Source: Thermohalobaculum sp039028795 (GTDB lineage: Bacteria; Pseudomonadota; Alphaproteobacteria; Rhodobacterales; Rhodobacteraceae). Taken from it: a DNA stretch of 64,000 nucleotides. Shown piece by piece: positions 8,940 through 18,366 of this stretch. The position numbers and the translations under genes are program-made. The stretch's first letter is position 1. Each line of letters starts with the position of its first letter. The stretch lies in assembly GCA_039028795.1 (NCBI GenBank), contig JBCCHJ010000008.1, positions 1 to 64,000 of the forward strand, read 5' to 3'. The notes under the pieces were generated by a model. It had not been told where the DNA came from. It ran no database searches and was given only the letters and a program-made list of their open reading frames with translations.

Positions 8940-10580
8940 ATGATGACCACCACACTGATCCGCGCCCGGAAGATCATCACGATGAATTCCTATGCGCCAG
9001 AAGCGACACATGTGGCGATCCGCGATGGGCGTGTTTTGGGCGTCGGCACGGAACACGATCTGCGCGGTTGGGGTCCGATGGAGCCAGACGACCAGTTCGC
9101 GGATAAGGTCCTGATGCCAGGCTTTGTCGAGGGTCATTGCCACGCCAAGGAAGGCGGCATGTGGGACAATCCTTATGTCGGCTACATGGACCGTTGGGAT
9201 CCTGACGGGGGACTCTGGCCCGGGGCGGACAGCATGGCGAAGGTTGTGGCCCGCTTGGCAGAGATTGAACGGAACATGGGGGGTGATGACCCGCTGTTCG
9301 CCTGGGGGTTCGATCCGATCTATTTCGACGGTGCACGGATGACCCTGGCGGATATTGACAGTGTTTCTGCCACACGTCCCATTGTGATCATGCATTCGAA
9401 CGGCCACGTCATCAATGTGAACTCGGCCGTGCTGGATGCTGCCGGTATCAGCAGAGAGACCAACGTCGATGGAGTGGTCAAGGATGCCGAAGGACATCCG
9501 ACCGGAGAACTGGCCGAGGCCGCTGCCAAGTACATGGCTTATCGCGTCACTGGCGATCCCTTCTTCATGGGAATCTCGGAACATGACCTGATCCGGTTCG
9601 GTCAGGCCTGCGCGAATTGCGGCGTTACCACGGCGACGGACCTGTTTGCGGTCTATACCGATCAGTCGCTGGCGGCGTACAGCGCAGCTTCGAAGCGCCC
9701 AGGCTATCCGATCCGGATCATGCCTGCCATGAACACCTTGGACCGCCCGCCCGAGGAAGGCATCGCCTTGTTGGCCGAGGCCAGGAAGCAGAACAATCCG
9801 AAGCTGATCCATCAACTGGTCAAGATCATGACCGATGGATCGATCCAGGGCATGTCGGCCCGCATGAAATGGCCGGGCTACTACAACGGCAACCCGAACG
9901 GAGTTTGGAACATGCCGCCCGAACAGCTGGTCGCGGCAGTCCACGCCTACCACAAAGCAGGTGCCCATATTCATATGCACGTCAATGGGGACGAGGCATC
10001 GGAGTTGATGATTGATGCCTTAGAAGATGCCTTGACACAGTACCCCCGGCGGGATCACCGCCACACGCTGCAGCATTGCCAGATGGCGGACGAATCGCAG
10101 TTCCGGCGGATGGCGGCGCTGGGGATCTGCTCCAACCTCTTTGCAAACCACATCTACTATTGGGGCGATCAGCACCGCGATATCACCATGGGTCCGGACC
10201 GGGCCGCACGCATGGATGGATGCGCCACGGCGGAGCGGCTGGGCGTTCATTTCGCCATCCACTCCGATGCACCGGTCACGCCTTTGGCGCCACTCTTCAC
10301 CGCCTGGTGCGCCGTGAACCGGATCACCGCATCGGGCCAGGTTTTGGGCCCTGCCGAAAGGATCAGTGTCGAAACGGCGCTGCGCACAATTACCCTGGGT
10401 GCGGCCTATACTTTAAAGATGGACCATCTGGTGGGCTCGATCGAGCCGGGCAAATTTGCGGACTTCGCAGTGTTGGAGGATGATCCGACCGCCGTCGAGC
10501 CGATGGCGTTGAAGGACATCCCTGTCTGGGGCACGATCACAGGCGGCGAAGCAACGCAGGCGGCTGGGCGCACTCGATGA
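8940..10580 (+). CDS. Amidohydrolase family protein (YtcJ-like, amidohydrolase 3)
   Basis: A metal-dependent hydrolase of the amidohydrolase-3 group, 546 residues. The N-terminal strand region TLIRARKIITMN is followed by the metal-binding GFVEGHCHAKEGG (HxH). Further candidate ligands are in HIHMHVNGDEA, HTLQHCQMAD and the FAIHSDAPVTP aspartate. The tail ALRTITLGAAYTLKMDHLVGSIEPGKFADFAVL closes the beta-sandwich. Family members hydrolyse amides, formamides or enol-type substrates and cannot be told apart by sequence alone. Two ATG codons overlap the start; 8940 has AGGAG at the best spacing. It is divergent from the FAD oxidase gene, so the pair may act on one nitrogenous substrate. Confidence 0.87.
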   Translation: MMTTTLIRARKIITMNSYAPEATHVAIRDGRVLGVGTEHDLRGWGPMEPDDQFADKVLMPGFVEGHCHAKEGGMWDNPYVGYMDRWDPDGGLWPGADSMAKVVARLAEIERNMGGDDPLFAWGFDPIYFDGARMTLADIDSVSATRPIVIMHSNGHVINVNSAVLDAAGISRETNVDGVVKDAEGHPTGELAEAAAKYMAYRVTGDPFFMGISEHDLIRFGQACANCGVTTATDLFAVYTDQSLAAYSAASKRPGYPIRIMPAMNTLDRPPEEGIALLAEARKQNNPKLIHQLVKIMTDGSIQGMSARMKWPGYYNGNPNGVWNMPPEQLVAAVHAYHKAGAHIHMHVNGDEASELMIDALEDALTQYPRRDHRHTLQHCQMADESQFRRMAALGICSNLFANHIYYWGDQHRDITMGPDRAARMDGCATAERLGVHFAIHSDAPVTPLAPLFTAWCAVNRITASGQVLGPAERISVETALRTITLGAAYTLKMDHLVGSIEPGKFADFAVLEDDPTAVEPMALKDIPVWGTITGGEATQAAGRTR

Positions 10581-10721
10581 TGACACCGCTCGGGGTTACG
10601 GGGATCTCCCTAGAATCGGGCGCCACTGACGCCAATGTCACCGCCGCCTCCAGGGCCGAAGGCTTTAGCATCACGTCGCCGGAGGGTGGCGGTGAAGTTA
10701 CTGGCGAAATGCTGGCAGAGC

Positions 10722-11609
10722 ATGGCAACAGCTAGTCCGAATGTACCGCGACCCTTCACCGTGATCGGTGGCTTCCTGGGTGTGGGCAAAACGACCCTGG
10801 TCAATAATATCCTCAGCCAATCGGAAGGCACACGCTACGCAGTGCTGGTCAACGATTTCGGGGCCGTGAACATCGACGCCGATCTGATTGCCAGCCATGA
10901 TGGTCAGACTATGGCCTTAACCAATGGGTGCATATGTTGTTCGTTGGCGGATGGCTTCGTCCAAACGATGCTGCGGCTGATGCAGGACCCAAGCGCTTTT
11001 GATCATGTGATCGTCGAGGCATCCGGCGTCGCACAACCCAGCCGCATCATGGACTTTGCCCGGCTGGACCCAGTCCTGGACCCTGATGCCATCGTGACTT
11101 TGGTCGACGCTGAAACGGTCCGGGACAGGTTGGTCGATCCGCTTATCGCAGATGCAGTAACGGCCCAAATCGCGACCGCGGACATCATGGTAGTGAACAA
11201 AGTTGATCTAGCTGGCGCGGAAAAAGTTGCACAGGCCGATAACACCATCGCAGAGATCAATCCAGATGCACCGCGCCTGCGGGCTGCCCATGCCGATCTA
11301 CCCTTAACGGTACTTCTTGGCGCTACAGGTAGTGCGGAAGGCAAACCAAATCTGCCGGATGATGCGAAGTTCCAAACCGAGGTGATCCGCCGGGAAGACC
11401 CAATCGACCGGGCCGCATTTGACACTTGGGCAGAGACCCTGGATCCGGCCGTGCTGCGCGGAAAGGGGTTTGTGCACTTCGCTGGCGATGCAAGGGCGCA
11501 CATCTGGCAGCGGGTCGGGCAGCGGATGACCCTTACCGAAGCCGATGAGATCAGAGAGACAGAGCTCGTACTAATCTCGACACAACCGATATCAGACGCA
11601 GATTTTTGA
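10722..11609 (+). CDS. G3E family GTPase (CobW/COG0523-like metal chaperone)
   Basis: A P-loop GTPase of the G3E class (295 residues from the ATG at 10722). Walker A is GFLGVGKTTLVNN. The metal-binding CxCC motif is in LTNGCICCSLADGF, the base-recognition motif is VVNKVD, and a short CobW C-terminal domain follows. Such proteins move zinc, cobalt or nickel into target enzymes. The start is uncertain: a GTG at 10692 with GGAGGG upstream would add ten residues. The gene follows the amidohydrolase gene by about 140 bases in the same direction. A role in metallating that metalloenzyme is attractive but only inferred. Confidence 0.85.
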   Translation: MATASPNVPRPFTVIGGFLGVGKTTLVNNILSQSEGTRYAVLVNDFGAVNIDADLIASHDGQTMALTNGCICCSLADGFVQTMLRLMQDPSAFDHVIVEASGVAQPSRIMDFARLDPVLDPDAIVTLVDAETVRDRLVDPLIADAVTAQIATADIMVVNKVDLAGAEKVAQADNTIAEINPDAPRLRAAHADLPLTVLLGATGSAEGKPNLPDDAKFQTEVIRREDPIDRAAFDTWAETLDPAVLRGKGFVHFAGDARAHIWQRVGQRMTLTEADEIRETELVLISTQPISDADF

Positions 11610-11643
11610 TTGATCTCAAAGATCTACCCGGCTGGTCGCCTTC

Positions 11644-12864
11644 TTAGCCCGGCTTCGCAGCCAGATGTGCCTTCAGAGATGCAGCCTCTCGATCTTTGAA
11701 CTCCTGCATCGCTGCTTCTCCGCCAAGGGTTGGATTGGGATCGTCGCCCTGACCCAACCTGTGCAGCTGCGCGTAGTACCAAGGCATCTTGGCATATGGC
11801 GGGTCTATTCCCGCTTCGACATCCAACGCAGTGGTGCTTTGATCGATCAAGGTGCGAGGCAGCTCAGGCTCGACGCAAAGTGTACGCCCCAGGCCGATAA
11901 CGTCCGCGGCGCTGACCTCCAGCGCTTCAACCATGGCGGCATGGCTTCGAAAACCGCCGGTCACCATCAACGGTAGCTTGGTATGAGCCCGAAGATAGGC
12001 CGCGTAGTCGATAAAGAACGCCTCGCGCAGGCGGGTGGGTTCTTTCACTGCGGGCCGATCACCGCGCTTGCCCATGATCATCGCCGGGTTTTCATAGTTA
12101 CCGCCGGAGAGCTCCAGCAGGTCGATGCCGGCCTCTTCCAGCCACTTTGCAACCTGGGCGCAGTCATCCAGCGTGAAGCCACCTTGTTGAAAGTCCGAGG
12201 AATTCAGCTTGACCGAGAGCGGGAAATCCGGCCCTGCCTGATCTTGGATTGTAGCCACAACCTCCAAAAGCAGTCGCGCCCGGTTCTCCAGTGGCCCGCC
12301 ATAGTCGTCTTGGCGGATATTCGCCCGCGGGTTCATGAACGCCGAGATCAAATATCCATGCGCGCCATGGATCTGCACGCCCGTAAACCTGGCTTCCCGC
12401 GCGATGCGGGCGGCATGGCCGTAGGCGTCGACCACGGCCTTGATATCGGCAGATGTCATGGCAATCGGGGTGCCATAGGCGCCCTGTTTTACGTCCAGCG
12501 CGATATCCGAAGGCCCCTTTGGCGAGGGATTGATCGCAGCCGGGGTTTGACGCCCGGCATGGGAAATCTGCATCCACAGGTGATTTCCAGCCTGGGTTCC
12601 GGCCGCCGCGTATCGGCGCAGTGCGTCCAAGTCTGCATCGGCATCCAACACAACATTGCCCGCTGCTTCCAGATGGTAACGGTCGACCAGAACGTTCCCG
12701 GTGATCAGTAGACCAGCCCCACCATTAGACCAGCGACGATAAAGCCGCTCTAACTCTGGCGTTGCACGGTGATGCCCGTCCGCCAGCCGCTCAGTCAGCG
12801 CCGCCTTCGCGATCCGGTTCTTCAGCCGGGCGCCTGAACGCAAAGTGATGGGTTGGTCAAGCAT
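11644..12864 (-). CDS. NADH:flavin oxidoreductase / Old Yellow Enzyme family
   Basis: An FMN-dependent TIM-barrel oxidoreductase of 406 residues, the single-domain OYE length, without the iron-sulfur and FAD parts of 2,4-dienoyl-CoA reductases. Family signatures include ISHAGRQTP, GVQIHGAHGYLISAFM with NPRANIRQDDYGG, and ELSGGNYENPAM. It reduces activated double bonds or acts as an NAD(P)H:flavin oxidase; the real substrate is unknown. It is the first gene past the end of the plus-strand run and is convergent with the GTPase gene. The ABC transporter genes behind it run the same way, with a 34-base gap to the nearest, so it could be the last gene of that operon. Confidence 0.9.
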   Translation of the reverse strand: MLDQPITLRSGARLKNRIAKAALTERLADGHHRATPELERLYRRWSNGGAGLLITGNVLVDRYHLEAAGNVVLDADADLDALRRYAAAGTQAGNHLWMQISHAGRQTPAAINPSPKGPSDIALDVKQGAYGTPIAMTSADIKAVVDAYGHAARIAREARFTGVQIHGAHGYLISAFMNPRANIRQDDYGGPLENRARLLLEVVATIQDQAGPDFPLSVKLNSSDFQQGGFTLDDCAQVAKWLEEAGIDLLELSGGNYENPAMIMGKRGDRPAVKEPTRLREAFFIDYAAYLRAHTKLPLMVTGGFRSHAAMVEALEVSAADVIGLGRTLCVEPELPRTLIDQSTTALDVEAGIDPPYAKMPWYYAQLHRLGQGDDPNPTLGGEAAMQEFKDREAASLKAHLAAKPG

Positions 12865-12898
12865 ATGTTCTCAACTTTCCACCGTAGCCCGGCGCAGC

Positions 12899-13744
12899 CT
12901 ACGACTGGCCATGACCCGCGGCTTCCCGCATGCGGCGGTTCTGGTCGCGGCGTTTTGTGTCAACGGTCGGCACTGCTGCCAGCAAGGCCTTGGTGTAGGA
13001 ATGCTGCGGGGCGTTGAAGAGGCTCAGCCGGTCCGCGTGTTCGACGATCTCACCTTTGTACATCACCGCAACCTCGTCGCACATGTGCTGCACCACCCCC
13101 AGATCGTGGCTGATGAACAGATATGTCAGCCCGCGTTCGACTTGCAGTTTACGCAGCAGGTTCAGGATCTGCGCCTGCACAGCTACGTCCAAGGCACTGA
13201 CCGGTTCATCACAGATGATAAGATCCGGGTTCGGCGCCAAAGCCCGGGCGATACCCAGGCGTTGGCGTTGCCCGCCTGAGAACTGGTGCGGGAATAGGCG
13301 CTGCTGTTCTGGGCGCAGGCCGACTGCAGCAAACAGCTCATCCACCCGGGGCTGGATTTCATCGGACGGCGTTTGGCCAAGGGACCGCAAGGGTTCCGCC
13401 ACGATCTCCCCCGCACGTAAGCGGGGATTCAGACTGGAATACGGGTCCTGGAAGATGAACTGAAACTTCGCGCGTGCGGCGCGCAGGGCAGCACCTTCGA
13501 CCGAGAGCATATCATGGCCATCCAGGTTGATATGACCGGAATGTGCGGTCACCAGCCGCGCCACGGCCAAGGCTGTTGTCGTTTTGCCGGACCCGGATTC
13601 ACCTACGATCGCCAGGGTCTTACCGCGGCCCACAGTGAATGAAACACCGTTCACAGCATAAAGATATTCTCGTGCGGCAAGGATGTTGGCTCGCTTCAAA
13701 GGGAATCGTACCACCAGATCGCGAACGTCCAGAAGTGCCGTCAT
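12899..13744 (-). CDS. ABC transporter ATP-binding protein (DppF/OppF-like)
   Basis: One of two ATPase subunits of the peptide/nickel-type importer encoded here. It has 281 residues with Walker A GESGSGKTTTALA, signature SGGQRQRLGIARAL and Walker B DLIICDEPVSALD. The ATG chosen (13744) overlaps the stop of the upstream ATPase gene as ATGA, which implies coupled translation and excludes longer starts. The C-terminal part is shorter than in typical OppF and lacks the cysteine-rich motif seen in its partner. It energises uptake at the inner membrane. Confidence 0.93.
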   Translation of the reverse strand: MTALLDVRDLVVRFPLKRANILAAREYLYAVNGVSFTVGRGKTLAIVGESGSGKTTTALAVARLVTAHSGHINLDGHDMLSVEGAALRAARAKFQFIFQDPYSSLNPRLRAGEIVAEPLRSLGQTPSDEIQPRVDELFAAVGLRPEQQRLFPHQFSGGQRQRLGIARALAPNPDLIICDEPVSALDVAVQAQILNLLRKLQVERGLTYLFISHDLGVVQHMCDEVAVMYKGEIVEHADRLSLFNAPQHSYTKALLAAVPTVDTKRRDQNRRMREAAGHGQS

Positions 13745-14715
13745 TCCGCGCCCCAACAGGCGACGATCTGTTCGCCGATCTTCACTTCCGCCGGACGACA
13801 TTCGTAACACTTTTGGGTGCATTGATCGCTGCGGTCCCGGAACAGGCAGGCGTCCTCGCCAAATCTGGACAGCGGTGGGACAATTCCGGGAATTTCGAAC
13901 AATTCCGGCCGGTCCTCGGTGATCGTATCCATCAGGTGGGGGACGCAGGCGATAAGGCCTTTTGTGTAGGGATGAAGCGGCGTGTTGATGACCGCATCGA
14001 CCGGACCTTCCTCGGCCTTGCGGCCTGCATACATAACAATCATGCGGTCGGCCATCTCAACGACCGCACCCATATCGTGGGTGATCAGTATCAATGCTGT
14101 GCCGAACTCCCGTTCAAGGTCGCGCAACAGGTCGAAAATCTGGGCTTGGACTGTCACGTCCAAGGCGGTGGTCGGCTCGTCCGCGATCAGGATCTTTGGG
14201 CGACACGCCAAAGCCATGGCGATCATCACTCGCTGCCGCTGGCCGCCGGACATCTGATGCGGATAGACTTCGGCCCGTTGGCGCGGGGTTGGGATGCCCA
14301 CAGCATCCAAAAGCTCTACCGAATTCTCCCACGCGGCTTTTCGACCCAGCCCTTGGTGACGGCGCAGCACCTCGGCGATCTGTTCACCGGTGGTGTAGAC
14401 CGGGTTCAGCGAGGTCATCGGTTCCTGAAAGATCATCGAGATATCGTTGCCCCGGATCGCTCGCATCCGCGCGTCCGAGGCTGCAACCAAGTCTTCGCCG
14501 TTGAACTTTATAGATCCGCCCGCGATGCGACCCACCGGATGCGGCACCAATCCCATTAATGCGAGTGCCGTCATCGACTTGCCGCAGCCGGACTCGCCCA
14601 CCAAAGCCAAGTTCTGCCCTTCTTCCAGGCTGAAGGATAGATCATCGATCACCGGGAAGATGCCTTCGCGGGTTTTCAATTCTACGCGCAGGTTTTGAAC
14701 TTCCAGCAGGGCCAT
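13741..14715 (-). CDS. ABC transporter ATP-binding protein (DppD/OppD-like)
   Basis: Second ATPase subunit, 324 residues. Walker A is GESGCGKSMTALAL, the signature is MSGGQRQRVMIAMAL and Walker B is KILIADEPTTALD. The C-terminal extension ACLFRDRSDQCTQKCYEC has the cysteine pattern typical of OppD/DppD proteins, where a 4Fe-4S or metal site has been reported in some members. It overlaps its neighbours by four and one bases respectively, so the set is clearly one transcript. Confidence 0.94.
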   Translation of the reverse strand: MALLEVQNLRVELKTREGIFPVIDDLSFSLEEGQNLALVGESGCGKSMTALALMGLVPHPVGRIAGGSIKFNGEDLVAASDARMRAIRGNDISMIFQEPMTSLNPVYTTGEQIAEVLRRHQGLGRKAAWENSVELLDAVGIPTPRQRAEVYPHQMSGGQRQRVMIAMALACRPKILIADEPTTALDVTVQAQIFDLLRDLEREFGTALILITHDMGAVVEMADRMIVMYAGRKAEEGPVDAVINTPLHPYTKGLIACVPHLMDTITEDRPELFEIPGIVPPLSRFGEDACLFRDRSDQCTQKCYECRPAEVKIGEQIVACWGAE

Positions 14716-15587
14716 CAGCGCGCCCTCAGTTTTGGGTTCAGGGCATCGTTCAATCCGTCTCCGACGAGGCTGATCGCCAACACGGTGATAAAGATCGCCA
14801 CCCCTGGGATCGTGACGGCGAAGGGCTCGCTTAGGATCGCTTCACGGTTCGAGCCGATGATCTGACCCCAGGAAATCACATTCGGATCAGTCAGGCCCAG
14901 GAACGCCAGGCCCGCCTCGAACAGGATTGCGGTGCCAACCATAAGCGCCGCCTGCACAATGATCGGCGGCAGTGCGTTTGGCAGGATCACCGCGAACATC
15001 AGCTTCATGTTTCCGGCCCCAGCTGCGCGGGAGGCCATCACATATTCCAATTCCCGGATTCGCAGGAATTCCGCCCGGGTGATCCGCGCAACTGCCGTCC
15101 ACGAAACAACCCCAATGGCGACCGTCACCGTGACCAGCGACGCGCCGAACAGTGCGACGATGACCATCGAAAACAATAGGGTCGGCAGCACCTGGAAGAA
15201 TTCGGTGAAGCGCATCAGGACTTCCTCGACCCAGCCGCGGTAGAACCCGGCCAGTGCCCCGATTGTGATCCCGATGAAGACCGAGACGAAGGCCGCCGTC
15301 ACCCCGATGGCCAGGCTGACCCGGGCGCCAGAGAGGATCATCGAAAGCATATCACGGCCCAGATAGTCAGTGCCCAAGATAAAGCCTTCCTCACCCGGTG
15401 GAGAGAACGGTGCCCAGACCATTTCGAAGGGATCATCCGCATATAAAGGCGGCCCGATGATTGCGGCGATGATAATGGCGATCAGAACGATCGAAGCCAC
15501 AACCGCCGCATGGTTCTTCAAGAACATCTCTGCGGTTTCAGCCAGCGGAGAGCGGGCCTTCGGTGCGGGTTGGGTTTGATCCGTCAT
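14715..15587 (-). CDS. ABC transporter permease (DppC/OppC-like)
   Basis: Inner membrane permease, 290 residues. It has an N-terminal OppC-type cytoplasmic start and transmembrane helix (residues about 28-50, VVASIVLIAIIIAAIIGPPLY). The periplasmic stretch EGFILGTDYLGRDMLSMILSG is a hallmark of DppC. Five further helices and the ATPase-contact loop EYVMASRAAGAGNMKLMF follow. It pairs with the DppB-like subunit whose gene lies ten bases upstream. Confidence 0.93.
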   Translation of the reverse strand: MTDQTQPAPKARSPLAETAEMFLKNHAAVVASIVLIAIIIAAIIGPPLYADDPFEMVWAPFSPPGEEGFILGTDYLGRDMLSMILSGARVSLAIGVTAAFVSVFIGITIGALAGFYRGWVEEVLMRFTEFFQVLPTLLFSMVIVALFGASLVTVTVAIGVVSWTAVARITRAEFLRIRELEYVMASRAAGAGNMKLMFAVILPNALPPIIVQAALMVGTAILFEAGLAFLGLTDPNVISWGQIIGSNREAILSEPFAVTIPGVAIFITVLAISLVGDGLNDALNPKLRAR

Positions 15588-15596
15588 ACCGCCACC

Positions 15597-16577
15597 CTAT
15601 GCTGCGCCCGTGCGAATCCGCGGATCGATCAGCCGCAGGACCAGGTCGGTGATCAGGTTCACCACCACCACAACCAGGGAAGAGAAGAAAAGTATACCCA
15701 GGATTGTCGGGGTATCCCGTGCCAGGATCGATTGCAGCGCCAAGGTGCCGAGACCGGGCCAGGAAAACACCGTTTCCACCAGCACGGCCCCCGACACCAC
15801 GGCAGAAAACTGCAGGCCTGCCAAGGTCACCACCGGCGACAGTGCGTTTTTCAACGCGTGCTTGAACACGATCCCGCCTTCGGAAAGGCCCTTGGCCTTT
15901 GCCGTGCGGATGTAGTCCGCGCCCAGAACCTCCAACATCGAGGCCCGGCAAAGCCGCGAATAGAGCGCCAGGAAGATCGAGGCCAAGGTGATCACCGGCA
16001 GGACCATGTGCCGGGCTACGTCCAAGACGCGTTCGAAGAGCCCGCCCTCAAGCGTGACGTCCTGCATCCCGCCCGACGGGAACAGCGGCACCCATAGCGA
16101 AAAGCAGATCAGCAGCATAATCCCGGTCCAGAAGACTGGCGCGGAATAACCGAACAAAGCCAGCAGTGTGACCATGTGACTGCCGAACCCATTGGGGCGC
16201 CGCGCCGCGATCACCCCCAGGATAACGCCGACCAGAATCGCCAAAAGCTGCGCAGTGATGACCAGCAAAAGCGTTGCTGGAACCCGCTCGATCAGCAGAT
16301 CCGTCACCGGCACCTGAAAGAAGAAGGAATAGCCCAGATCCCCCTGCGCCACATTGCCAATGTAGCGCAGCAATTGCTGCCAGACCGGCAGATCCAGACC
16401 ATAGTCGCGACGGATGCGCTCCATCACCTCGGCATCCGCGCCGCCCATATCCTGAGCGATCGTGTCGGCGATATCGCCGGGGGCTGCGTGCATCAGCAGA
16501 AAGTTCAGCACCAGCACTGCGATCAAGAGTGCTAGCGCGTAGCCAATGCGTTGCAGGACAGAGATTAACAGCGCCAT
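15597..16577 (-). CDS. ABC transporter permease (DppB/OppB-like)
   Basis: Inner membrane permease, 326 residues. It has the DppB N-terminal helix LLISVLQRIGYALALLIAVLVL, the motif HAAPGDIADTIAQDMGG and the loop LEVLGADYIRTAKAKGLSE that docks on the ATPases. Six helices can be counted. It is the second gene of the operon, after the binding-protein gene, with a 57-base gap. That gap holds a short GGGTGGGG/CCCCACCC inverted repeat that may attenuate transcription between the binding-protein gene and the rest. Confidence 0.93.
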   Translation of the reverse strand: MALLISVLQRIGYALALLIAVLVLNFLLMHAAPGDIADTIAQDMGGADAEVMERIRRDYGLDLPVWQQLLRYIGNVAQGDLGYSFFFQVPVTDLLIERVPATLLLVITAQLLAILVGVILGVIAARRPNGFGSHMVTLLALFGYSAPVFWTGIMLLICFSLWVPLFPSGGMQDVTLEGGLFERVLDVARHMVLPVITLASIFLALYSRLCRASMLEVLGADYIRTAKAKGLSEGGIVFKHALKNALSPVVTLAGLQFSAVVSGAVLVETVFSWPGLGTLALQSILARDTPTILGILFFSSLVVVVVNLITDLVLRLIDPRIRTGAA

Positions 16578-16579
16578 GG

Positions 16580-16620
16580 AGTCAAAGTAGGGTGGGGTTC
16601 GACCCCACCCTACCCTCTGT
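16580..16620 (-). repeat. Inverted repeat between binding-protein and permease genes
   Basis: AGGGTGGGGT and ACCCCACCCT face each other with a very short loop (about 16590-16614). In ABC importers such intercistronic hairpins often protect the upstream binding-protein mRNA, giving more binding protein than permease. No U-run is present. Confidence 0.5.
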
Positions 16621-16634
16621 TTTCAAGCCTACGA

Positions 16635-18209
16635 TTATTCGGCCAACCACACCCGATCCAACGGGGAAGAGGTTGCCCAAATCCCCCGTGGCGGGTTCAT
16701 CACCTTCTCATTGCTGATCGTGTGATATGGCAGCGTATAGGCCCAATAGACCGGCAGGTCGTTCGCCAGGATCTGCTGGAATTTCGCATACATTTCTTTG
16801 CGCTTTGCCGGATCGGTTTCTCGGCCGGCAGCATCCATGATCTCGTCGATCTTTGCGTTTTCGTATTGCTGAGTGTTCGACCAGATCACGCCTTCCTTGA
16901 TGTTATTGGAATCATAGGTCCGGTGCACGCCGATCACCGGATCACCCCAGTTGAAAACCACATCCCAGGTCATGTCGAAATCGTGGTTCGATATCCGCTT
17001 GGCCCAGGTCGGGAAGTCGGGGGACGCGCGGACCTCGATATCGATGCCAACCTTCTTTAGCTGCGGCTTCAGATACTCAGCCGGTGGTTTGATCGACGCC
17101 CAACCGTAATCCAGCACCAGCTTAAACCGCGTGCCGTCGTCACCTTTGGCATAACCAGCCTCGTCCAACAGGGCGTTGGCTTTATCCAGGTCGACGTCAT
17201 AAGGTTCGACATCTGGGTTGTAGAACGGGCTGTCCGGGTGGATGCCAGTACGCGCCTCTTTCGCCGTGCCCAAGAATAGCGCCTTCAGAATGAAGTTCCG
17301 ATCGATGGCGTAGGCAATCGCCTGCCGCACTTTCACATCCGCGGTCGGGCCTTTTTTGGTATTGAAGGCCACCCAGGCCAGTGGGCCGATCGCACCGTAT
17401 CCTTCCGGTGTCACGACCAGCTTATCGGATTTCTTCATCCGCGCGATATCGCGGGCGTTTTGTTCAAAGGCCGACAGCCAAACCTCGCCGTTTTCAATGG
17501 CAATTGTCCGGGCCGAGCCGTCTTTGATGATCCGCATGATGATGCGGTCCACATAAGGACGGCCTTCGATAAAAAAGTTCTCGTTCCGCTCCATGATAAT
17601 GTGCTGATCACGACTGAATTCGACCAGCTTGAATGGTCCGGACCCCACCACGTTTTCCGAATTCTGCGGATGCGCTTTCGGGTCCTGGCCATCGCCATAC
17701 ACATGCTGGGGAATGATCGGCAGCAACTGGCTGGACATCGCCAGCATCAGTGCTGGGTGCGGCTTTGAAAGTTTCAGAACTGCAGTGGTATCATCGGGAG
17801 TTTCCACCGACTCAACCGGTGCAAACATCGTCTTGAACGGGTGGTTTTCCTGCACCGTTTTGATGGAAAACGCCACGTCCTTCGAGGTGATCGGTTTGCC
17901 ATCATGGAAGGTCGCGCCTTTGACCAGGTTCAACGTCACGGTCAGGCCGTCGTCCGAGGTTTCCCAGCTTTCGGCCAGATAGGGCTGCGGGTCCCAGTTT
18001 TCATCATAGCGCAAAGGGGCCGCGAACAACTGCGCGCCTGGTTGCCCCGTGGCGATGCCTGACTGAACAGCAGGGTTCAGGTGGCGCGGCGTGCCTTGAA
18101 TTGCTTGCACCAGCGTGCCGCCGCGGCGCGGCTCGTCCGCTGCCAACGCCGGAGATATGATCGCCGCGCAAGTCAACGCAGCCAAGCTTCGCCAGATCAT
18201 CGGTTTCAT
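16635..18209 (-). CDS. ABC transporter substrate-binding protein, family 5 (peptide/nickel type)
   Basis: Periplasmic binding protein of the SBP_bac_5 family, 524 residues. It opens with a Sec signal peptide (positively charged MKPMIWRS, hydrophobic LAALTCAAIISPA, cleavage likely after ALA-AD). Family landmarks are GGTLVQAIQGTPRHLNPA, YDENWDPQPYLAESWE and VVGSGPFKLVEF. I chose the ATG at 18209, with GGAGATTT before it, because it alone gives a proper signal peptide. The ligand may be a peptide or another amine. It is the first gene of the operon and is divergent from the PcaD-like gene. Confidence 0.93.
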   Translation of the reverse strand: MKPMIWRSLAALTCAAIISPALAADEPRRGGTLVQAIQGTPRHLNPAVQSGIATGQPGAQLFAAPLRYDENWDPQPYLAESWETSDDGLTVTLNLVKGATFHDGKPITSKDVAFSIKTVQENHPFKTMFAPVESVETPDDTTAVLKLSKPHPALMLAMSSQLLPIIPQHVYGDGQDPKAHPQNSENVVGSGPFKLVEFSRDQHIIMERNENFFIEGRPYVDRIIMRIIKDGSARTIAIENGEVWLSAFEQNARDIARMKKSDKLVVTPEGYGAIGPLAWVAFNTKKGPTADVKVRQAIAYAIDRNFILKALFLGTAKEARTGIHPDSPFYNPDVEPYDVDLDKANALLDEAGYAKGDDGTRFKLVLDYGWASIKPPAEYLKPQLKKVGIDIEVRASPDFPTWAKRISNHDFDMTWDVVFNWGDPVIGVHRTYDSNNIKEGVIWSNTQQYENAKIDEIMDAAGRETDPAKRKEMYAKFQQILANDLPVYWAYTLPYHTISNEKVMNPPRGIWATSSPLDRVWLAE

Positions 18210-18366
18210 GGGAAATCTCCTTCCTGTCGCTGGTCTTTGCCAGGTGACGGAGGTCAACGTGCCCCCGATCGACAGTCTTCATGACCGGGGCGAGCAGAGT
18301 CAAAGGGATTCGCGCTGCGGCTTCGTTGCGGATACGGTCATCCGAGCTTTAGGATGGAGGCCGATC

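Noticed and set aside
10577..10735. A 52-codon frame starting in the stop of the amidohydrolase gene (ATGA) and ending inside the GTPase gene start
   Set aside because: The product looks like random Gly/Ser/Thr-rich sequence, it has no ribosome site of its own and overlaps the next gene; chance is more likely.
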